A stretch of 64,000 nucleotides of DNA from Geomonas diazotrophica (GCF_018919385.1 NZ_JAHLMF010000005.1:186001-250000), one strand, 5' to 3'; counted from the first letter of the stretch, positions 7,449 to 17,441 are shown. Notes: a model not told the origin generated them from the sequence alone. Program-made: numbers and translations.

Positions 7449-8512
7449 GAAAAGAAGGAATCGGAAATACCGGTGCGCAGACGGCGGAAAACAAAGTTGC
7501 CGGCGCGTCGCAGGCCGGAACCGGTGAGGGCGAAGAGCCCGGGGGGGGTGAACAGGCGGCGTGTGAAAATCCCCCTGGCGACGAAGTTCACCAGGCAGAC
7601 GCCGACCCAACGCTCGACCAGCATGGTCGAGAACTGCGGCTCCGGATAGATGCCGCGCTGGTCGTTGGCCTCCTTGAGCTTGCAGAGCCAGCGGTCGATC
7701 CGCTCCAGCTGCCGTGCCGCGGGAAGCTCCTGGAAAGGGAAATGAAGGGGGCGGGTAAGAGCGCTCAGCACCTGGTGGATCTCGAACTCCTCGGCGTCGG
7801 GCTCGATCCCCAGCTCCCGGATCAGGCGCAGCCGCACCCTCCCCGCGGACTCCATCTGCTGCCGGGCATGTTGTGCGGTCACCTGGCCCGGGTGTACCCG
7901 GTAGTGCAACAGCACCTCGGGGATGTTGGCAAAACGGCAGTGCTGAAGTGCTTGCGACCAGAGCTGGTAGTCTTCGGCGTGGCGGTAGGCCGGGTCGTAA
8001 CGCAGGCCGTGCTCCAGCAATAGCTTCCGGCGCAGGATCACGGAGGGGTGCCCCACCACGGGGTTGAAGAGCGTGCCGCACCTGATGCTCTCGTGGTCGG
8101 CGGCACAGCGGGTGATCCGGCGCAGCTTCGGGCCGAACTCCAGATACCACACTCCGCAGACACCCACCTCGGGAAAACGATCCATGAAGTCGACCTGCTT
8201 TCGCAGACGCTCGGGAAGACTCACGTCGTCGCAGTCCATGCGCAGGATGTACTCGCCACGGGCAAGCTCGATGCCGCGGTTCAAGGTCTCGATCAGCCCG
8301 AGGTTGGCGCCGTTTTGAATAAGCCGGAGGCGCGAATCGGCATAGGAAGCGGCGATGGCGGCACTGGCGTCGCTGGACCCGTCGTCGATCACCAACAGCT
8401 CGAACTCCGCAAAGCTCTGCGCGAGGATGCTGTCGATCGCCTCGCGCAGGAAGAGTTCGCCGTTGTAGACCGGCATCAGTACCGTCACCTTGGGCTGGGC
8501 GGCTGCAGTCAT
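7445..8512 (-). CDS. Glycosyltransferase family 2
   Basis: This 355-residue protein has a GT-A fold glycosyltransferase domain in its first 230 residues: VTVLMPVYNGELFLREAID at the start, VIDDGSSDASA, and RMDCDD as the metal-binding DxD-type motif. The C-terminal 120 residues are specific to it and end in an arginine-rich, amphipathic stretch. It likely adds a sugar to a surface glycan. The start was taken at ATG 8512, since codons further upstream run through the neighbouring gene. It ends a three-gene minus-strand unit (with the fucosyltransferase and a membrane protein) and sits two bases after the stop of the fucosyltransferase gene. Confidence 0.87.
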   Translation of the reverse strand: MTAAAQPKVTVLMPVYNGELFLREAIDSILAQSFAEFELLVIDDGSSDASAAIAASYADSRLRLIQNGANLGLIETLNRGIELARGEYILRMDCDDVSLPERLRKQVDFMDRFPEVGVCGVWYLEFGPKLRRITRCAADHESIRCGTLFNPVVGHPSVILRRKLLLEHGLRYDPAYRHAEDYQLWSQALQHCRFANIPEVLLHYRVHPGQVTAQHARQQMESAGRVRLRLIRELGIEPDAEEFEIHQVLSALTRPLHFPFQELPAARQLERIDRWLCKLKEANDQRGIYPEPQFSTMLVERWVGVCLVNFVARGIFTRRLFTPPGLFALTGSGLRRAGNFVFRRLRTGISDSFFS

Positions 8513-8514
8513 GG

Positions 8515-9399
8515 CTACATCCTCGTCCAGGACGCGGGGATCACGTCGCCGGTGTCGTGGCTGGCGCCGGCGAACCAGGTCTGCGGCGCGATCACGATCT
8601 TGTCGCGGTTGCGGCAGAGCCAGGCGCCCCACCAGCTGAAGCTGCTGTTGGCGATGATGTGATGCCTGCACAGGGTCATCAGCCGGAGGTCCTCATGCCC
8701 CTGTTCCGGAGGGTTGTGCGCCACTATGGTGCAGGGGTGGTCGAGAGGGAAGTTGTCGGGGACCCACTCCGGCTCGTCGGAGAAAATGAAGAAGTGCGGC
8801 CGCTCCACCCGGGCTGCAAGGGAGGCGACGGCGCGGGCGTAGTACTCGGGGGAGCAGCTGCCGTGGACCGACGAGGCCGAGGGACAGGAGACGTAATCCC
8901 CCCTGCGTATGTGCAGCGACACGCTGGCAAGAGCGGGGTCCGCGAGCCGCTCGGCCAGGTCGCGGTTGCTCCCCTGCGGCGCTTCTTTCAGGGTGAGATC
9001 GGCGCAGATGGTGTCGCGGATGTCACAGAAGTACTTCTCGCTCTGCCAGTAACCGTCGAGGTAGGCGCTTTTGCGCGGTGCCAGCAGCGCCGGGTCGAAG
9101 TGGAAGTGCCGCTCCGGCAGGTACGAGCCTCCAAAAGGAAGGCAGCGAGCCAGCAGTTTCCCGAGTGTACCCTGACGGGGGGCGAGGCGGGCTATCTCAG
9201 AGGCGGAGGCGCACTCCCCGGCTATGTTGAAGGGACCCAGGGCGTACTCCCTGGGTGTGGTTCCGGGCAAGGATCCCTGGAACCACCCGAGGTCCAGCTT
9301 CAGGGGGACGCCACTCACCCAGGCGAGCCGCCTGGCGGCAGCGTACTGGAACATCTGGTTCCCAAGCCCTCCCATCAATTTCACGATGATCATGGACAT
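8515..9399 (-). CDS. GT11-family alpha-1,2-fucosyltransferase-like enzyme
   Basis: This 294-residue protein matches the GT11 family, which transfers fucose from GDP-fucose in alpha-1,2 (or 1,3) linkage. The N-terminal MGGLGNQMFQYAAARRLA and the donor-binding motif SLHIRRGDYV are diagnostic, and the later NSSFSWWGAWLC is also a family block. No GDP-fucose synthesis genes (gmd, fcl) are in the window, so the donor must come from elsewhere. An alternative start two codons in (Met3) is possible. It lies between a GT2 enzyme and a membrane protein and was probably cotranscribed with both from the promoter at 11009-11037. Confidence 0.88.
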   Translation of the reverse strand: MSMIIVKLMGGLGNQMFQYAAARRLAWVSGVPLKLDLGWFQGSLPGTTPREYALGPFNIAGECASASEIARLAPRQGTLGKLLARCLPFGGSYLPERHFHFDPALLAPRKSAYLDGYWQSEKYFCDIRDTICADLTLKEAPQGSNRDLAERLADPALASVSLHIRRGDYVSCPSASSVHGSCSPEYYARAVASLAARVERPHFFIFSDEPEWVPDNFPLDHPCTIVAHNPPEQGHEDLRLMTLCRHHIIANSSFSWWGAWLCRNRDKIVIAPQTWFAGASHDTGDVIPASWTRM

Positions 9400-9405
9400 G
9401 TCCCG

Positions 9406-10917
9406 TCAGGGCCCGCAAAGCGGCCGGTTGTACTTTTTCGACATCTGCTGCAAATACTCCCTGCTGCACGAGCTCCCAAGGAAATCGCCCTTCTTGAAGA
9501 CGGCCTCGCCGGAACTCAGCACCGGGAGACAGTTCCCCTGCCGGTCGGGGGTATGAACCACCACGCGCTGGTAACGCCCGCGGTTGGCCCAGGAGACGGC
9601 GTGCAGCACGAGCAGGGAGAGGGTGACGCACACCAGCAGCTTTCTCTGCGCCGAGACACTTTGCACGCGCAGCACGGAGACGAGGGCGAACAGGGAAACG
9701 ATCTGCGCCACGGCATAATAGCGCGGTCCCCCTTCCCAGGTGGAAACGAAATAGGCAGCGAACAAAAGCAGGGAGAAAAGCGCCGGCACCAGGGAAAACG
9801 CTGACAGGGGCGCCTTCCCCTCGCCGTCGGCAAGCCAGGCGATCAGGATCAGGGCGAATACCAGGACGGCCAGCGGCACAAGGAAGGAGACGATGTTGAA
9901 AGGGACCATCTCGTTCCAGGTGGAGAGGTAGTAGAGCCCGCCCAGAAACAGGAGCCCCGCCCCCCATCGTTCCATGCGGCCACCGGCAAAGCGCGCCCTG
10001 AGGAACAGGAAGGAGGAGCAAAGGATCAGGAGGAGGGCCTGTGCCACGTAGGTCCACCTGGCCCCCATGACGCCGAGCAACTGCTGCAGTTTCGCCAGGT
10101 TGAAGATCGACTCGTGTTTCGACATGGAGGACATCAACTGCCACCCCATGACGTAGTTCAGGGGGTCGTCCAGGTAGCTGAACAGGTTCCCGGCCAGCAG
10201 TCCGAACAGGCCCAACAGCAGGATGGCAACCGCCCCCCCTCCCGCGCCGCGGGACCGCGCGCTGAACCAGGCGTAGGCGACGCCAGCGAACAGGGTAACA
10301 CACAGGACCAGGGACCACTCGTTCTTCCCAAGCCCCGCCGCAAAACAGGCGAGAAAGAGCACCGCACCGTGGCGATAGAGGCGCGCCGGGAGGGAACCGG
10401 AGAGCGCGGTCACGGCAAGGGCCCAAAGCCCGAAGGAGCCGATGCCGAAACTGGCGTCGAGCTGCAGTTCCGTGGAACTCACCAGGAGTACCGGCGAGGA
10501 GGCGAAGCCGACGAGGAGGGCCAGCCAGTAGTAGAGGTTCTCGTTGCCGCAGCGGTAGAGGTAGACCACTCCGGAAAGGAGCACCAGGAAAAGCGGGAGC
10601 GAAAACACCACCCGGAGCACGAAGGCGCTCTCCAGCGGGTCGAGCTTCCCGAAGGGAACCAGTTGCCGCACCACCTTGCCGACGCCGTTGATGGCCTGGT
10701 ACATCGGCGCCGGGTGCTGCGGAGCCGTCATCTGGTTCACGCCGTCGATGCGGGCCAGCAGGAGATAGTCGGGCTTTTTGACCTCGTTGAGGAACAGGTG
10801 GGCGATGATCCCCTCCTCTCCGACCAGTTCCTGGGCATAGAAGGGAAGACGAAGCAGGAAGAAAGAACCCGCCAGTATTAGCAGCGCGAAAAAGAGATGT
10901 GGTAGCGGGTATTTCAT
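9406..10917 (-). CDS. Polytopic membrane protein, probable membrane glycosyltransferase (GT39/GT-C-like)
   Basis: This 503-residue protein has about eleven hydrophobic segments. After the first helix it has an acidic loop (QELVGEEGIIAH), which is the place and style of the catalytic loop in GT-C enzymes such as GT39/ArnT-like proteins. I cannot assign a family with certainty. The ATG at 10917 is the likely start because the membrane helices begin just after it; a much longer reading frame upstream is low in hydrophobic residues and passes the promoter. It is the first gene of a three-gene unit ending at 7445. The leader from the predicted start site is about 85 bases. Confidence 0.7.
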   Translation of the reverse strand: MKYPLPHLFFALLILAGSFFLLRLPFYAQELVGEEGIIAHLFLNEVKKPDYLLLARIDGVNQMTAPQHPAPMYQAINGVGKVVRQLVPFGKLDPLESAFVLRVVFSLPLFLVLLSGVVYLYRCGNENLYYWLALLVGFASSPVLLVSSTELQLDASFGIGSFGLWALAVTALSGSLPARLYRHGAVLFLACFAAGLGKNEWSLVLCVTLFAGVAYAWFSARSRGAGGGAVAILLLGLFGLLAGNLFSYLDDPLNYVMGWQLMSSMSKHESIFNLAKLQQLLGVMGARWTYVAQALLLILCSSFLFLRARFAGGRMERWGAGLLFLGGLYYLSTWNEMVPFNIVSFLVPLAVLVFALILIAWLADGEGKAPLSAFSLVPALFSLLLFAAYFVSTWEGGPRYYAVAQIVSLFALVSVLRVQSVSAQRKLLVCVTLSLLVLHAVSWANRGRYQRVVVHTPDRQGNCLPVLSSGEAVFKKGDFLGSSCSREYLQQMSKKYNRPLCGP

Positions 10918-11008
10918 AAGACTCGCAGGGCGGTCCGGCGACCGCCGGCGCCCGCCGCGTCCCGGGGCGCAAGACCCGGCTCCGAGAGCGGCAAAATTGG
11001 TCCACCTA

Positions 11009-11037
11009 TCTATACAGAAAAAGCGGGAAGGTTGCAA
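11009..11037 (-). promoter_or_regulatory. Strong predicted sigma-70 promoter for the 7445-10917 unit
   Basis: On the minus strand TTGCAA (11037-11032) and TATAGA (11014-11009) are exactly 17 bases apart in an AT-rich patch between divergent genes. The 242-base interval 10918-11159 also contains a TATAAA (11098-11103) on the plus strand without a convincing -35, and a hairpin GAGCCC/GGGCTC (11107-11122) in the leader of the plus-strand gene. Nothing else was recognised there. Confidence 0.6.
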
Positions 11038-11159
11038 CTGCCGACGATTTTTACCGAAAACGGCATTTTTAGCATCCCCTGTCACGCCGATGCGTGCTAT
11101 AAAGGGGAGCCCGCCAGGGCTCATGAAGGGCCGGGGCAGATGACGAGTCGGGAGCATCC

Positions 11160-12524
11160 ATGTTTTTCAAACGCGACCAGGAGGGATCCAGGATCCCCTC
11201 ATGGAAGAGGTACATAAACGGCCTGCTGGCTGGTGAGATTTCCGCGACCACCCGGTTCTACGACCGGACCATCCAATGGCTCCCCCGGGAGGAGGATTCC
11301 GGCCTGCTGCTGCAGGAGCTCCAGTGCGGCGAGAAGTCGGCGCTGCGCGACGAGGCCCGGTTCCCGGACCTTTCCGGCGAGACCGAGAAAAGGACCGCGG
11401 TGCTGCTGAACGGTACCGTCAACCACCACTACGATATCCAGGGGCTGCTGATGCAGCTTCACCCTTCCCTGTCCCGGACCTCCCGGGTGATCATGGTGAT
11501 CTACAACCCCTACCTGGGGTGGCTGTACCGCTTGGCCAACCGGCTCGGCCTGCGCAGCGGCGAGGTGCCGACCACCTTCATCACCAAGGTGGACCTGGAC
11601 AACATCGCGCAGCTCTCCGGCTACACCATCGTCAGGAGACGCCTCGCGCTTTACTGCCCCTGGCGGCTGTTGGGGCTTGGCGACCTCGTCAACCGGGTCG
11701 CACCCTGCCTCCCCCTGCTGCGCTGGCTGGGGCTCGTCTACGTCACCGTGCTGAAGCCGGTGAAGGGGCCGGAGTCGAGACGCCCCTCCCTTTCGGTCCT
11801 GATCCCGGCCAGAAACGAGCGCGGCAACATCGAGAACGCGATGAAGCGGATGCCCGACCTGGGGTGCGACCTGGAGGTGATCTTCGTGGAGGGGCATTCC
11901 AGCGACGGGACCTGGGAGGAGATCCTGAGGGTCAAGGAACTCTACGGCGACCGCTACGACATCAAGGCCATGCAGCAAAGCGGCAAAGGGAAGAAGGACG
12001 CGGTGGCGCTCGGGTTTTCCAAGGCCAGGGGGGAGCTCCTCACCATACTGGACGCCGACCTCACCATGCCTCCGGAGCTTTTGCACCGGTTCTACGACGC
12101 CTACTGCAGCGGACAGGCCGACTTCGTCAACGGCTCGCGGCTGGTCTACCCCATGGAGGGGGAGGCGATGCGCTTTCTGAACCGCCTGGGCAACACCTTC
12201 TTCGCCAAGGCCCTCAGTTGGGTCCTCGATGCCAGGCTTGGGGACTCCCTGTGCGGAACGAAGCTGCTGGCGCGCCATGACTACCGCCGGGTCCTCGCGT
12301 GGCGCGAGCAGTTCGGGGACTTCGACCCCTTCGGCGACTTCGAGCTCCTCTTCCCGGCGGCGCAGCTCGCCCTGGGCATCACCGACGTCCCGATCCGATA
12401 CCTGAACCGGACCTACGGCAGCACCAACATCAGCAGGTTCAGCCACGGCTTCATGCTGCTCAAGATGACCCTGATCGGGCTGTTCCGCATCAAGCTGGGA
12501 GTGAGGAGAAAGGGTGCTCGATAG
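11160..12524 (+). CDS. GT2 glycosyltransferase with degenerate N-terminal methyltransferase-like domain
   Basis: This 454-residue protein resembles a known fused family with an N-terminal class I methyltransferase and a C-terminal GT2 domain related to dolichol-phosphate mannosyltransferase. The GT2 part starts near residue 215 (LSVLIPARNERGNIE) and has VEGHSSDGT, LDADLTMPP with the DxD metal site, and FDPFGDFELLFPAA. The N-terminal part keeps the late methyltransferase strands (DIQGLLMQLHPSLS, then LSGYTIVRRRLAL) but has no glycine-rich SAM motif, so it is probably not a methyltransferase. The next gene, overlapping by 11 bases, is a complete methyltransferase. The GT domain looks active. 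It is read divergently from the fucosyltransferase unit. Confidence 0.82.
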   Translation: MFFKRDQEGSRIPSWKRYINGLLAGEISATTRFYDRTIQWLPREEDSGLLLQELQCGEKSALRDEARFPDLSGETEKRTAVLLNGTVNHHYDIQGLLMQLHPSLSRTSRVIMVIYNPYLGWLYRLANRLGLRSGEVPTTFITKVDLDNIAQLSGYTIVRRRLALYCPWRLLGLGDLVNRVAPCLPLLRWLGLVYVTVLKPVKGPESRRPSLSVLIPARNERGNIENAMKRMPDLGCDLEVIFVEGHSSDGTWEEILRVKELYGDRYDIKAMQQSGKGKKDAVALGFSKARGELLTILDADLTMPPELLHRFYDAYCSGQADFVNGSRLVYPMEGEAMRFLNRLGNTFFAKALSWVLDARLGDSLCGTKLLARHDYRRVLAWREQFGDFDPFGDFELLFPAAQLALGITDVPIRYLNRTYGSTNISRFSHGFMLLKMTLIGLFRIKLGVRRKGAR

Positions 12525-13245
12525 CCCGGACCGATACGGCGAGATCCGCGCAGCCATCGAGGGGAAACCGGCCCTGAAGCGCTTCTACCTCGAGGTCTAC
12601 CGCGAATACCGGCGCGTCCTGGCGCGCTCCCCCGGCACAGGCACGGCGCTGGAGATCGGTTCGGGGGCAGGCTTCGCTAAAGAAGTCGTCCCGGAGCTGG
12701 TCACCTCGGACATCGTCCCCTACCCCGGCGTCGACCTGGTGCTGGACGGCACCAGCCTCCCCTACCCCGAGGGGAGCCTTCGCTTTCTCTGCATGACCAA
12801 CGTCTTCCACCACATTCCCGACACGGGGGCCTTTCTCCGCGAAGCCGAGCGCGTCCTGGTTCCCGGCGGCAGGCTTCTCATCGCCGACCAGCACGTCGGT
12901 TTTTTGAGCAGGCCGATACTGCGCCATCTGCACCACGAACCCTGCGACCCGGAGGCCAAAGAATGGGCCTTCCAGTCCGCGGGTCCGCTCTCCGGCGCGA
13001 ACGGCGCGCTGGCCTGGATCGTGTTCCGGCGCGACCTGCGGCTGTTCCGGGAGCGGTTCCCCGATCTGCAACTGGAGCGCTACCAGCCGCACTCCCCCCT
13101 ACTCTACTGGCTCTGCGGCGGGCTCAAGAAGTGGAGCCTCGTGCCGTCCTGCGCCATCGACGCGGTCCTCGCCGCGGACCGTCTGCTGGCCCGGTTACTC
13201 CCGGACTCGGGGAGCTTCGTCTTCATCGAGCTGGTCCGGCGCTGA
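12514..13245 (+). CDS. Class I SAM-dependent methyltransferase
   Basis: This 243-residue soluble protein has the SAM-binding motif ALEIGSGAGF near residue 47 and the later motifs MTNVFHHIPD and LVPGGRLLIADQH of the Methyltransf_11 type. The substrate is unknown; the setting suggests a sugar or lipid-linked intermediate. It starts with GTG within the end of the preceding GT2 gene, so the two are coupled. The preceding protein has a methyltransferase-like domain that lost its SAM site, and this gene may supply that activity in trans (inference). It is convergent with the large minus-strand operon. Confidence 0.88.
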   Translation: MLDSPDRYGEIRAAIEGKPALKRFYLEVYREYRRVLARSPGTGTALEIGSGAGFAKEVVPELVTSDIVPYPGVDLVLDGTSLPYPEGSLRFLCMTNVFHHIPDTGAFLREAERVLVPGGRLLIADQHVGFLSRPILRHLHHEPCDPEAKEWAFQSAGPLSGANGALAWIVFRRDLRLFRERFPDLQLERYQPHSPLLYWLCGGLKKWSLVPSCAIDAVLAADRLLARLLPDSGSFVFIELVRR

Positions 13246-13290
13246 CACGACTGACAGTTTCCGCGTGGCACCCAATCACCCTCCCCCAGG

Positions 13291-14634
13291 CTACGGAACC
13301 GCAGTGACGGTCCTTCGCCCCAGGTCGATCACCCCGTGCCTCTTTGGTTCCCCATTCACTATCCCCCGCACCACCCTCTCCCCGCAGAACATCTGCGGAA
13401 CCCTGTAGTTGTCACCCCCGACGATCGTGAAGCTGTTGCAGGGGGATTTGAGGATCTCGGGTTCCAGAAGGCGCAGGGCCCGCACCTGGGCATTCACATG
13501 CTGGTCCACGCAGTAATACGAGAAAAGCCGCGTCGGGAAAAGGGAGGCCACCAGCACGGCGCCCAGCGCCACCCGAGGCCAGAGGCGCTCATCCGGCCAG
13601 ACCTGCTCCGCCCCCGCCACCAGGGTGAAGGTGGAAATGGAAACGAGCGGCAGGTTGGCGAAGACGTGCAGGCCGATGTAGTTGCGCAGAAGCAGCGTGT
13701 AGACCAGCACCGCCGGCAGCAGGTACGCCTGCAGGGAACGCCGCCTCGCCAGGTTCACGAATGCGAGCGGCAGGACCAGGGCGAAGTATCCCAGGTTCAC
13801 GTAGAAGTGCTTGGCCAGGGTGATGAGCAGGGAAAAGAGGCCGATGTTCTCGCTGTAGCGCTGGCTCAGGTTGGCCCGGTGCAGGTACTGGGCCAGCAGT
13901 TCCCTGGCGCCGGCGGCAAGCCCGCTGCTGGTCCAGGACAAGAAGAACATGACCGTACAAAAGGCGCCGACCACGCAGAGCAGGTCACGGCAGAGAACGT
14001 TCCTGTCACGGTGCCCCCACCAAAACCGGGCCAAGGCACCGAAGAAGGCGAAGGGGGCGATCAGGTGAATGAAGAACGGGGCGACCAGTGAGCCAAGCCT
14101 GAAGAGCCGGGTGGCGGTCGCCGGACGATCCCTGGTAAGGGAAACCGCGGCAGCCAAAAAGCCGATCCAGAACAGGAGCGCGGCGTCGATGAAGACGAAG
14201 GAAAGGCAGTCCCTGCCGATGGGAGAGACCAGCAGCACCGGTACGGCCAGGTAGGAAACCCCGCTTTTGTTCCTGAAGGCGAAGGCGAGCAGATAGAGAC
14301 CGGGGATCGTGTAGAGAAGCGCCAGCGACCGCCCCACCATCTCCGTGTTGCCGAAAAGCTTGATCGCGGCGGCCAGGGTGAGGAAGAAAGCGTTGGGCCA
14401 GTGGTTATATTCGGTGATTTTGCCATGCTCCACGTCCACATCCCGCGCGAGGACCGGGTTGGGCCAGACCCCGGCGAAGTTGGCAACGGCGAAGCCATGG
14501 GCGTGCATGGAAACCACCGACTCCTGGGGCGTGTCGTTGTACGGCCTCCAGTAGTCGGCCCGACGCAGGTAGAGGATCGCCGCCACGGCGAGCACCGAGA
14601 CGCAGAAGAACAGCAGTGCCCTCTTCCGCCTCAC
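13291..14634 (-). CDS. Polytopic membrane protein, probable GT-C glycosyltransferase
   Basis: This 447-residue protein has about ten hydrophobic segments. After the first helix it carries a loop with [21 protein letters not shown], whose acidic residues and position recall the catalytic loop of lipid-sugar-dependent GT-C enzymes; NHWPNAFFL and [13 protein letters not shown] follow, similar to GT39/ArnT-like proteins. The family call is tentative. It is the last gene of the 20-kb minus-strand operon and its start overlaps the stop of the flavoprotein gene by four bases. Confidence 0.65.
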   Translation of the reverse strand: MRRKRALLFFCVSVLAVAAILYLRRADYWRPYNDTPQESVVSMHAHGFAVANFAGVWPNPVLARDVDVEHGKITEYNHWPNAFFLTLAAAIKLFGNTEMVGRSLALLYTIPGLYLLAFAFRNKSGVSYLAVPVLLVSPIGRDCLSFVFIDAALLFWIGFLAAAVSLTRDRPATATRLFRLGSLVAPFFIHLIAPFAFFGALARFWWGHRDRNVLCRDLLCVVGAFCTVMFFLSWTSSGLAAGARELLAQYLHRANLSQRYSENIGLFSLLITLAKHFYVNLGYFALVLPLAFVNLARRRSLQAYLLPAVLVYTLLLRNYIGLHVFANLPLVSISTFTLVAGAEQVWPDERLWPRVALGAVLVASLFPTRLFSYYCVDQHVNAQVRALRLLEPEILKSPCNSFTIVGGDNYRVPQMFCGERVVRGIVNGEPKRHGVIDLGRRTVTAVP

Positions 14635-16250
14635 GCCGTTTTCTCCTCGTGGTATTCCTCCTCCGCGTTGATCCCCCAGATGTTGTCCTTAACGGTGCAG
14701 CCGGAGGCGATGTTCTCGACGGCGGCCATGGCGGTAAGCATGGAGTGGTCTGCGTTGTTGTAGCGGTGCATGCCGTTGCGCCCGATTAGGAACAGGTTCT
14801 CGAAACGGTCGGTGTAGCCGCGGATGACGTCGAAGCGGTCATAGCTGCCGAAGTAGGCGGGGTAGGCCTTGGGCATGCGCAACACCGTCGAATCGAGCAC
14901 CTCCGTCGCGTCTATAATGCCGATGGAGGCGAGCTCGGAGATGGCGAAGGAGGATAGCGCAGCATCCTCCATCCCCCAAAGTTCGTCCCCCTCGTTGCAG
15001 AAGTACTCCAGGCCGATCCAGACGGTGTCGGGATCCCTTACCAGGTAGGGGCTCCAGTTGTTGAAGATCTGCAGCCTGCCGAGTTTCACCTCGCGCTCCT
15101 GGATGTAGATCCAGTTGTCGGGGACGATCCCGTTGACGGTGGCAGTCCCGGTCTCGTTACGGATGGCGAGCCTCTTCAGCAGAAGCCCGACCGTGATGAA
15201 GTCGCGGTACTTGAGCCCCTTGGCGACCTCCCGCACCTCCGCAGGAACCTCCTCGCCCAAGGCGGCAACCAGCTCCCGCACCGGCATGGTGGAGAGGAAA
15301 TAGTCGCCGGCGTGTCGCGTCTCGACGCCGGTCGCCTCGTCCCGGACCAGGACCGCGCGCACCTCTTCCCCCTCGGCTTCGATGCCGACCACCTTGGCGC
15401 GCCGCACCACCTGCCCGCCGTGACGCACCACCCGCTGGGCAGCCTCCTCCCAGATCTGGCCCGGCCCAAGCTTGGGGTAGTAGAACTGCTCGATGAGACT
15501 CGTCTCCACCTTCTTTGCCTGCAGACGCTCCCCTTGACCGGCCAGCTTGCGCAGGGCATGCAGCAGCGTTTTGGTAACCGAGAGCCCCTTGATGCGTTGG
15601 GCACCCCACTCCGGCTTGATGTCCCGGCAGGGGACGCCCCAGACCTTCTCCGTGTAGTCCTTGAAGAAGGTGCGGTAGAGTTCGTCGCCGAAGCGGTTGA
15701 TGAAGAAGTCCTGCAGTGACCGTTCGTCGCGGATCGGGGCGAGCCTCGCCTTGACATAGCTCACGCCGATCTTGACGATGCGCCAGGCTCCCAGGTTGCG
15801 CACCGTGCCGAGGGAGAGGGTGATCGGGTAATCGAAGAAGCGGCGCAGGAAGAAGATGCGCGAGCACCGCCCCCGTACCAGCATGACCCCGTCCGTCTCC
15901 TCGGGGTCGGGGGCACATACCCGGACCGGCTCTGGCTCGAGGATGTCGCGCAGCAGACATTCAGTTGCCAGCGGCACCTGGCGGCCGAGCAGGCGGTCGT
16001 CGCGGGCCGGGGCTCCCTGCAGCGGGAAGAGGTTCTGCCACCAGCGCATCACCCGGTCCGACTTGGAGAAGAAGCGATGCCCGCCGATGTCGATCCTGTT
16101 TCCCTTGTAGTTGACGGTCTTGGAGATCCCTCCGATGTCGTCGGACATCTCGAAAACGAGCGGGACGACGTCGGTCTTGTCGAGGAGTTCGTAGGCGGCG
16201 GTGAGCCCGGCGGGTCCCGCGCCTATGATGATGGCGGTCTTCTTGGACAT
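14631..16250 (-). CDS. FAD-dependent oxidoreductase related to UDP-galactopyranose mutase/amine oxidases
   Basis: This 539-residue soluble flavoprotein has an N-terminal dinucleotide fold, [16 protein letters not shown], then [26 protein letters not shown], a block shared by a group of NAD(P)-binding proteins often found in polysaccharide clusters. The group shares its fold with UDP-galactopyranose mutase and protoporphyrinogen oxidase. In this setting it might act on an activated sugar or lipid-linked sugar; this is inference. AAGGAAA lies a few bases before the ATG. It overlaps the following membrane-protein gene by four bases. Confidence 0.8.
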   Translation of the reverse strand: MSKKTAIIIGAGPAGLTAAYELLDKTDVVPLVFEMSDDIGGISKTVNYKGNRIDIGGHRFFSKSDRVMRWWQNLFPLQGAPARDDRLLGRQVPLATECLLRDILEPEPVRVCAPDPEETDGVMLVRGRCSRIFFLRRFFDYPITLSLGTVRNLGAWRIVKIGVSYVKARLAPIRDERSLQDFFINRFGDELYRTFFKDYTEKVWGVPCRDIKPEWGAQRIKGLSVTKTLLHALRKLAGQGERLQAKKVETSLIEQFYYPKLGPGQIWEEAAQRVVRHGGQVVRRAKVVGIEAEGEEVRAVLVRDEATGVETRHAGDYFLSTMPVRELVAALGEEVPAEVREVAKGLKYRDFITVGLLLKRLAIRNETGTATVNGIVPDNWIYIQEREVKLGRLQIFNNWSPYLVRDPDTVWIGLEYFCNEGDELWGMEDAALSSFAISELASIGIIDATEVLDSTVLRMPKAYPAYFGSYDRFDVIRGYTDRFENLFLIGRNGMHRYNNADHSMLTAMAAVENIASGCTVKDNIWGINAEEEYHEEKTA

Positions 16251-16265
16251 AATTTCCTTGTCAGG

Positions 16266-17441
16266 TTAATCGGGGTTACCGGTAAGGTCCCGGTACAGGC
16301 GTTCGTACTGCAAAGCGATCTTTTCCCAGGTGAAGCGCTCCTGCCAGGCGGAGTACCCGCAGGCCGCCATCCTCTCGAGCAGGGGGGGGTCGTTGGCGGT
16401 CGCCTCGAGAAGCTCCGCCGATGCGGCGACCCGCGTCCTGCTGAAACCGCTTGGCGAGACGTCCGTCGGGAGCAACACCCCTGCGCCGGACCACCTGATG
16501 ATTTCGGCGGCATTGCCCGCATCGCTGGTGAGAAAAGGGGTACGCGAGGCGAGGCACTCGTACAGCACGATGGGAGAGCACTCGACGCGGCTGGGAAAGA
16601 GAAAGAGGTCGGCCGCGAGGTAGGCGGCCACGGTCGACTCCCGGTCCAGCGACACGACCAAAAGCTTCTTGCCGCTCTTTTTCCAGGCGGGACGCCGGTT
16701 GTACAGCGCCGATTTCAGGGCGCACGTCTTGCCGCAGCCGTTCCAGTAGCTGTTGCCTATCATGAGGAAGGTGGTGTCCGTCAGGCGCGCCCGGTTGAAG
16801 ATCTCGATGGCCTCGGCGTGCCCCTTGAGGCCGGTGTGCGATCCCACGCTGAGGATGAGCCTGTGGCCTGCGGGGATGCCGAGCGCCTTCCTGATGTCGA
16901 GCGCGGGCGGGGCGAGGAACTCGTCCTCAGCGGCGCCGTTTGGGATCAGCACCGTATTGGTGACGCCGTTATCACGGGCAAAACGGATGTCCCGGTAATC
17001 GTCCGAGAGAAAGACGTTGATGTCGTAGCGCTTCAGGTACCCCGGCATGCGCGCGAAGTAGGCGGCGTAGCGCCTGTCGTGCAAAGCGGAGAACCCGGTG
17101 GGGACGAAAACCTTCTTCCCCGCGATCCGGTCCAGCATCGGCAGGGCAAGGTCGGTCGCCCACTGCTGCGCGGCGAAGCTGGTCACCACGTCGAAACGGG
17201 AGGCGAGCAGGAAGTCGCGGTAACGCTGCACCTCGCCCCGGTACCCGTTCACCTCGTTCCCCCTCACGTCGAATTCCTCGATGCGAACCCCGTTGTGGCT
17301 CACGCTGCGCCCGGCGACCCTGGCGGTCGCCACGGTCACCTCGTGGCCGCCCCTGACCAGGCGCTCTGAGAGCTGCTGCACCACCTCCTGCATCCCGCCG
17401 GTCTCCGGGTGGTACTGTGCTACGGTGTGCAGGATCCTCAT
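16266..17441 (-). CDS. Glycosyltransferase family 4
   Basis: This 391-residue protein has a GT-B fold. The N-terminal half opens with ILHTVAQYHPETGGMQEVVQQLSE, the acceptor-side signature of GT4, and the C-terminal half has the donor-side ADLFLFPSRVECSPIVLYE with the E-x7-E type motif. In the middle there is an unusual cysteine- and lysine-rich insert (about residues 235-260, GCGKTCALKSALY) that most relatives lack. It likely transfers a nucleotide-activated sugar to a lipid-linked glycan in the cytoplasm. Its start overlaps the stop of the next upstream gene by four bases. Confidence 0.87.
   Translation of the reverse strand: MRILHTVAQYHPETGGMQEVVQQLSERLVRGGHEVTVATARVAGRSVSHNGVRIEEFDVRGNEVNGYRGEVQRYRDFLLASRFDVVTSFAAQQWATDLALPMLDRIAGKKVFVPTGFSALHDRRYAAYFARMPGYLKRYDINVFLSDDYRDIRFARDNGVTNTVLIPNGAAEDEFLAPPALDIRKALGIPAGHRLILSVGSHTGLKGHAEAIEIFNRARLTDTTFLMIGNSYWNGCGKTCALKSALYNRRPAWKKSGKKLLVVSLDRESTVAAYLAADLFLFPSRVECSPIVLYECLASRTPFLTSDAGNAAEIIRWSGAGVLLPTDVSPSGFSRTRVAASAELLEATANDPPLLERMAACGYSAWQERFTWEKIALQYERLYRDLTGNPD

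Noticed and set aside
10918-11157. N-terminal extension of the membrane protein at 9406-10917
   Set aside because: The frame stays open, but the residues are Arg/Pro-rich with no membrane or signal features, and the strong promoter at 11009-11037 lies inside it.
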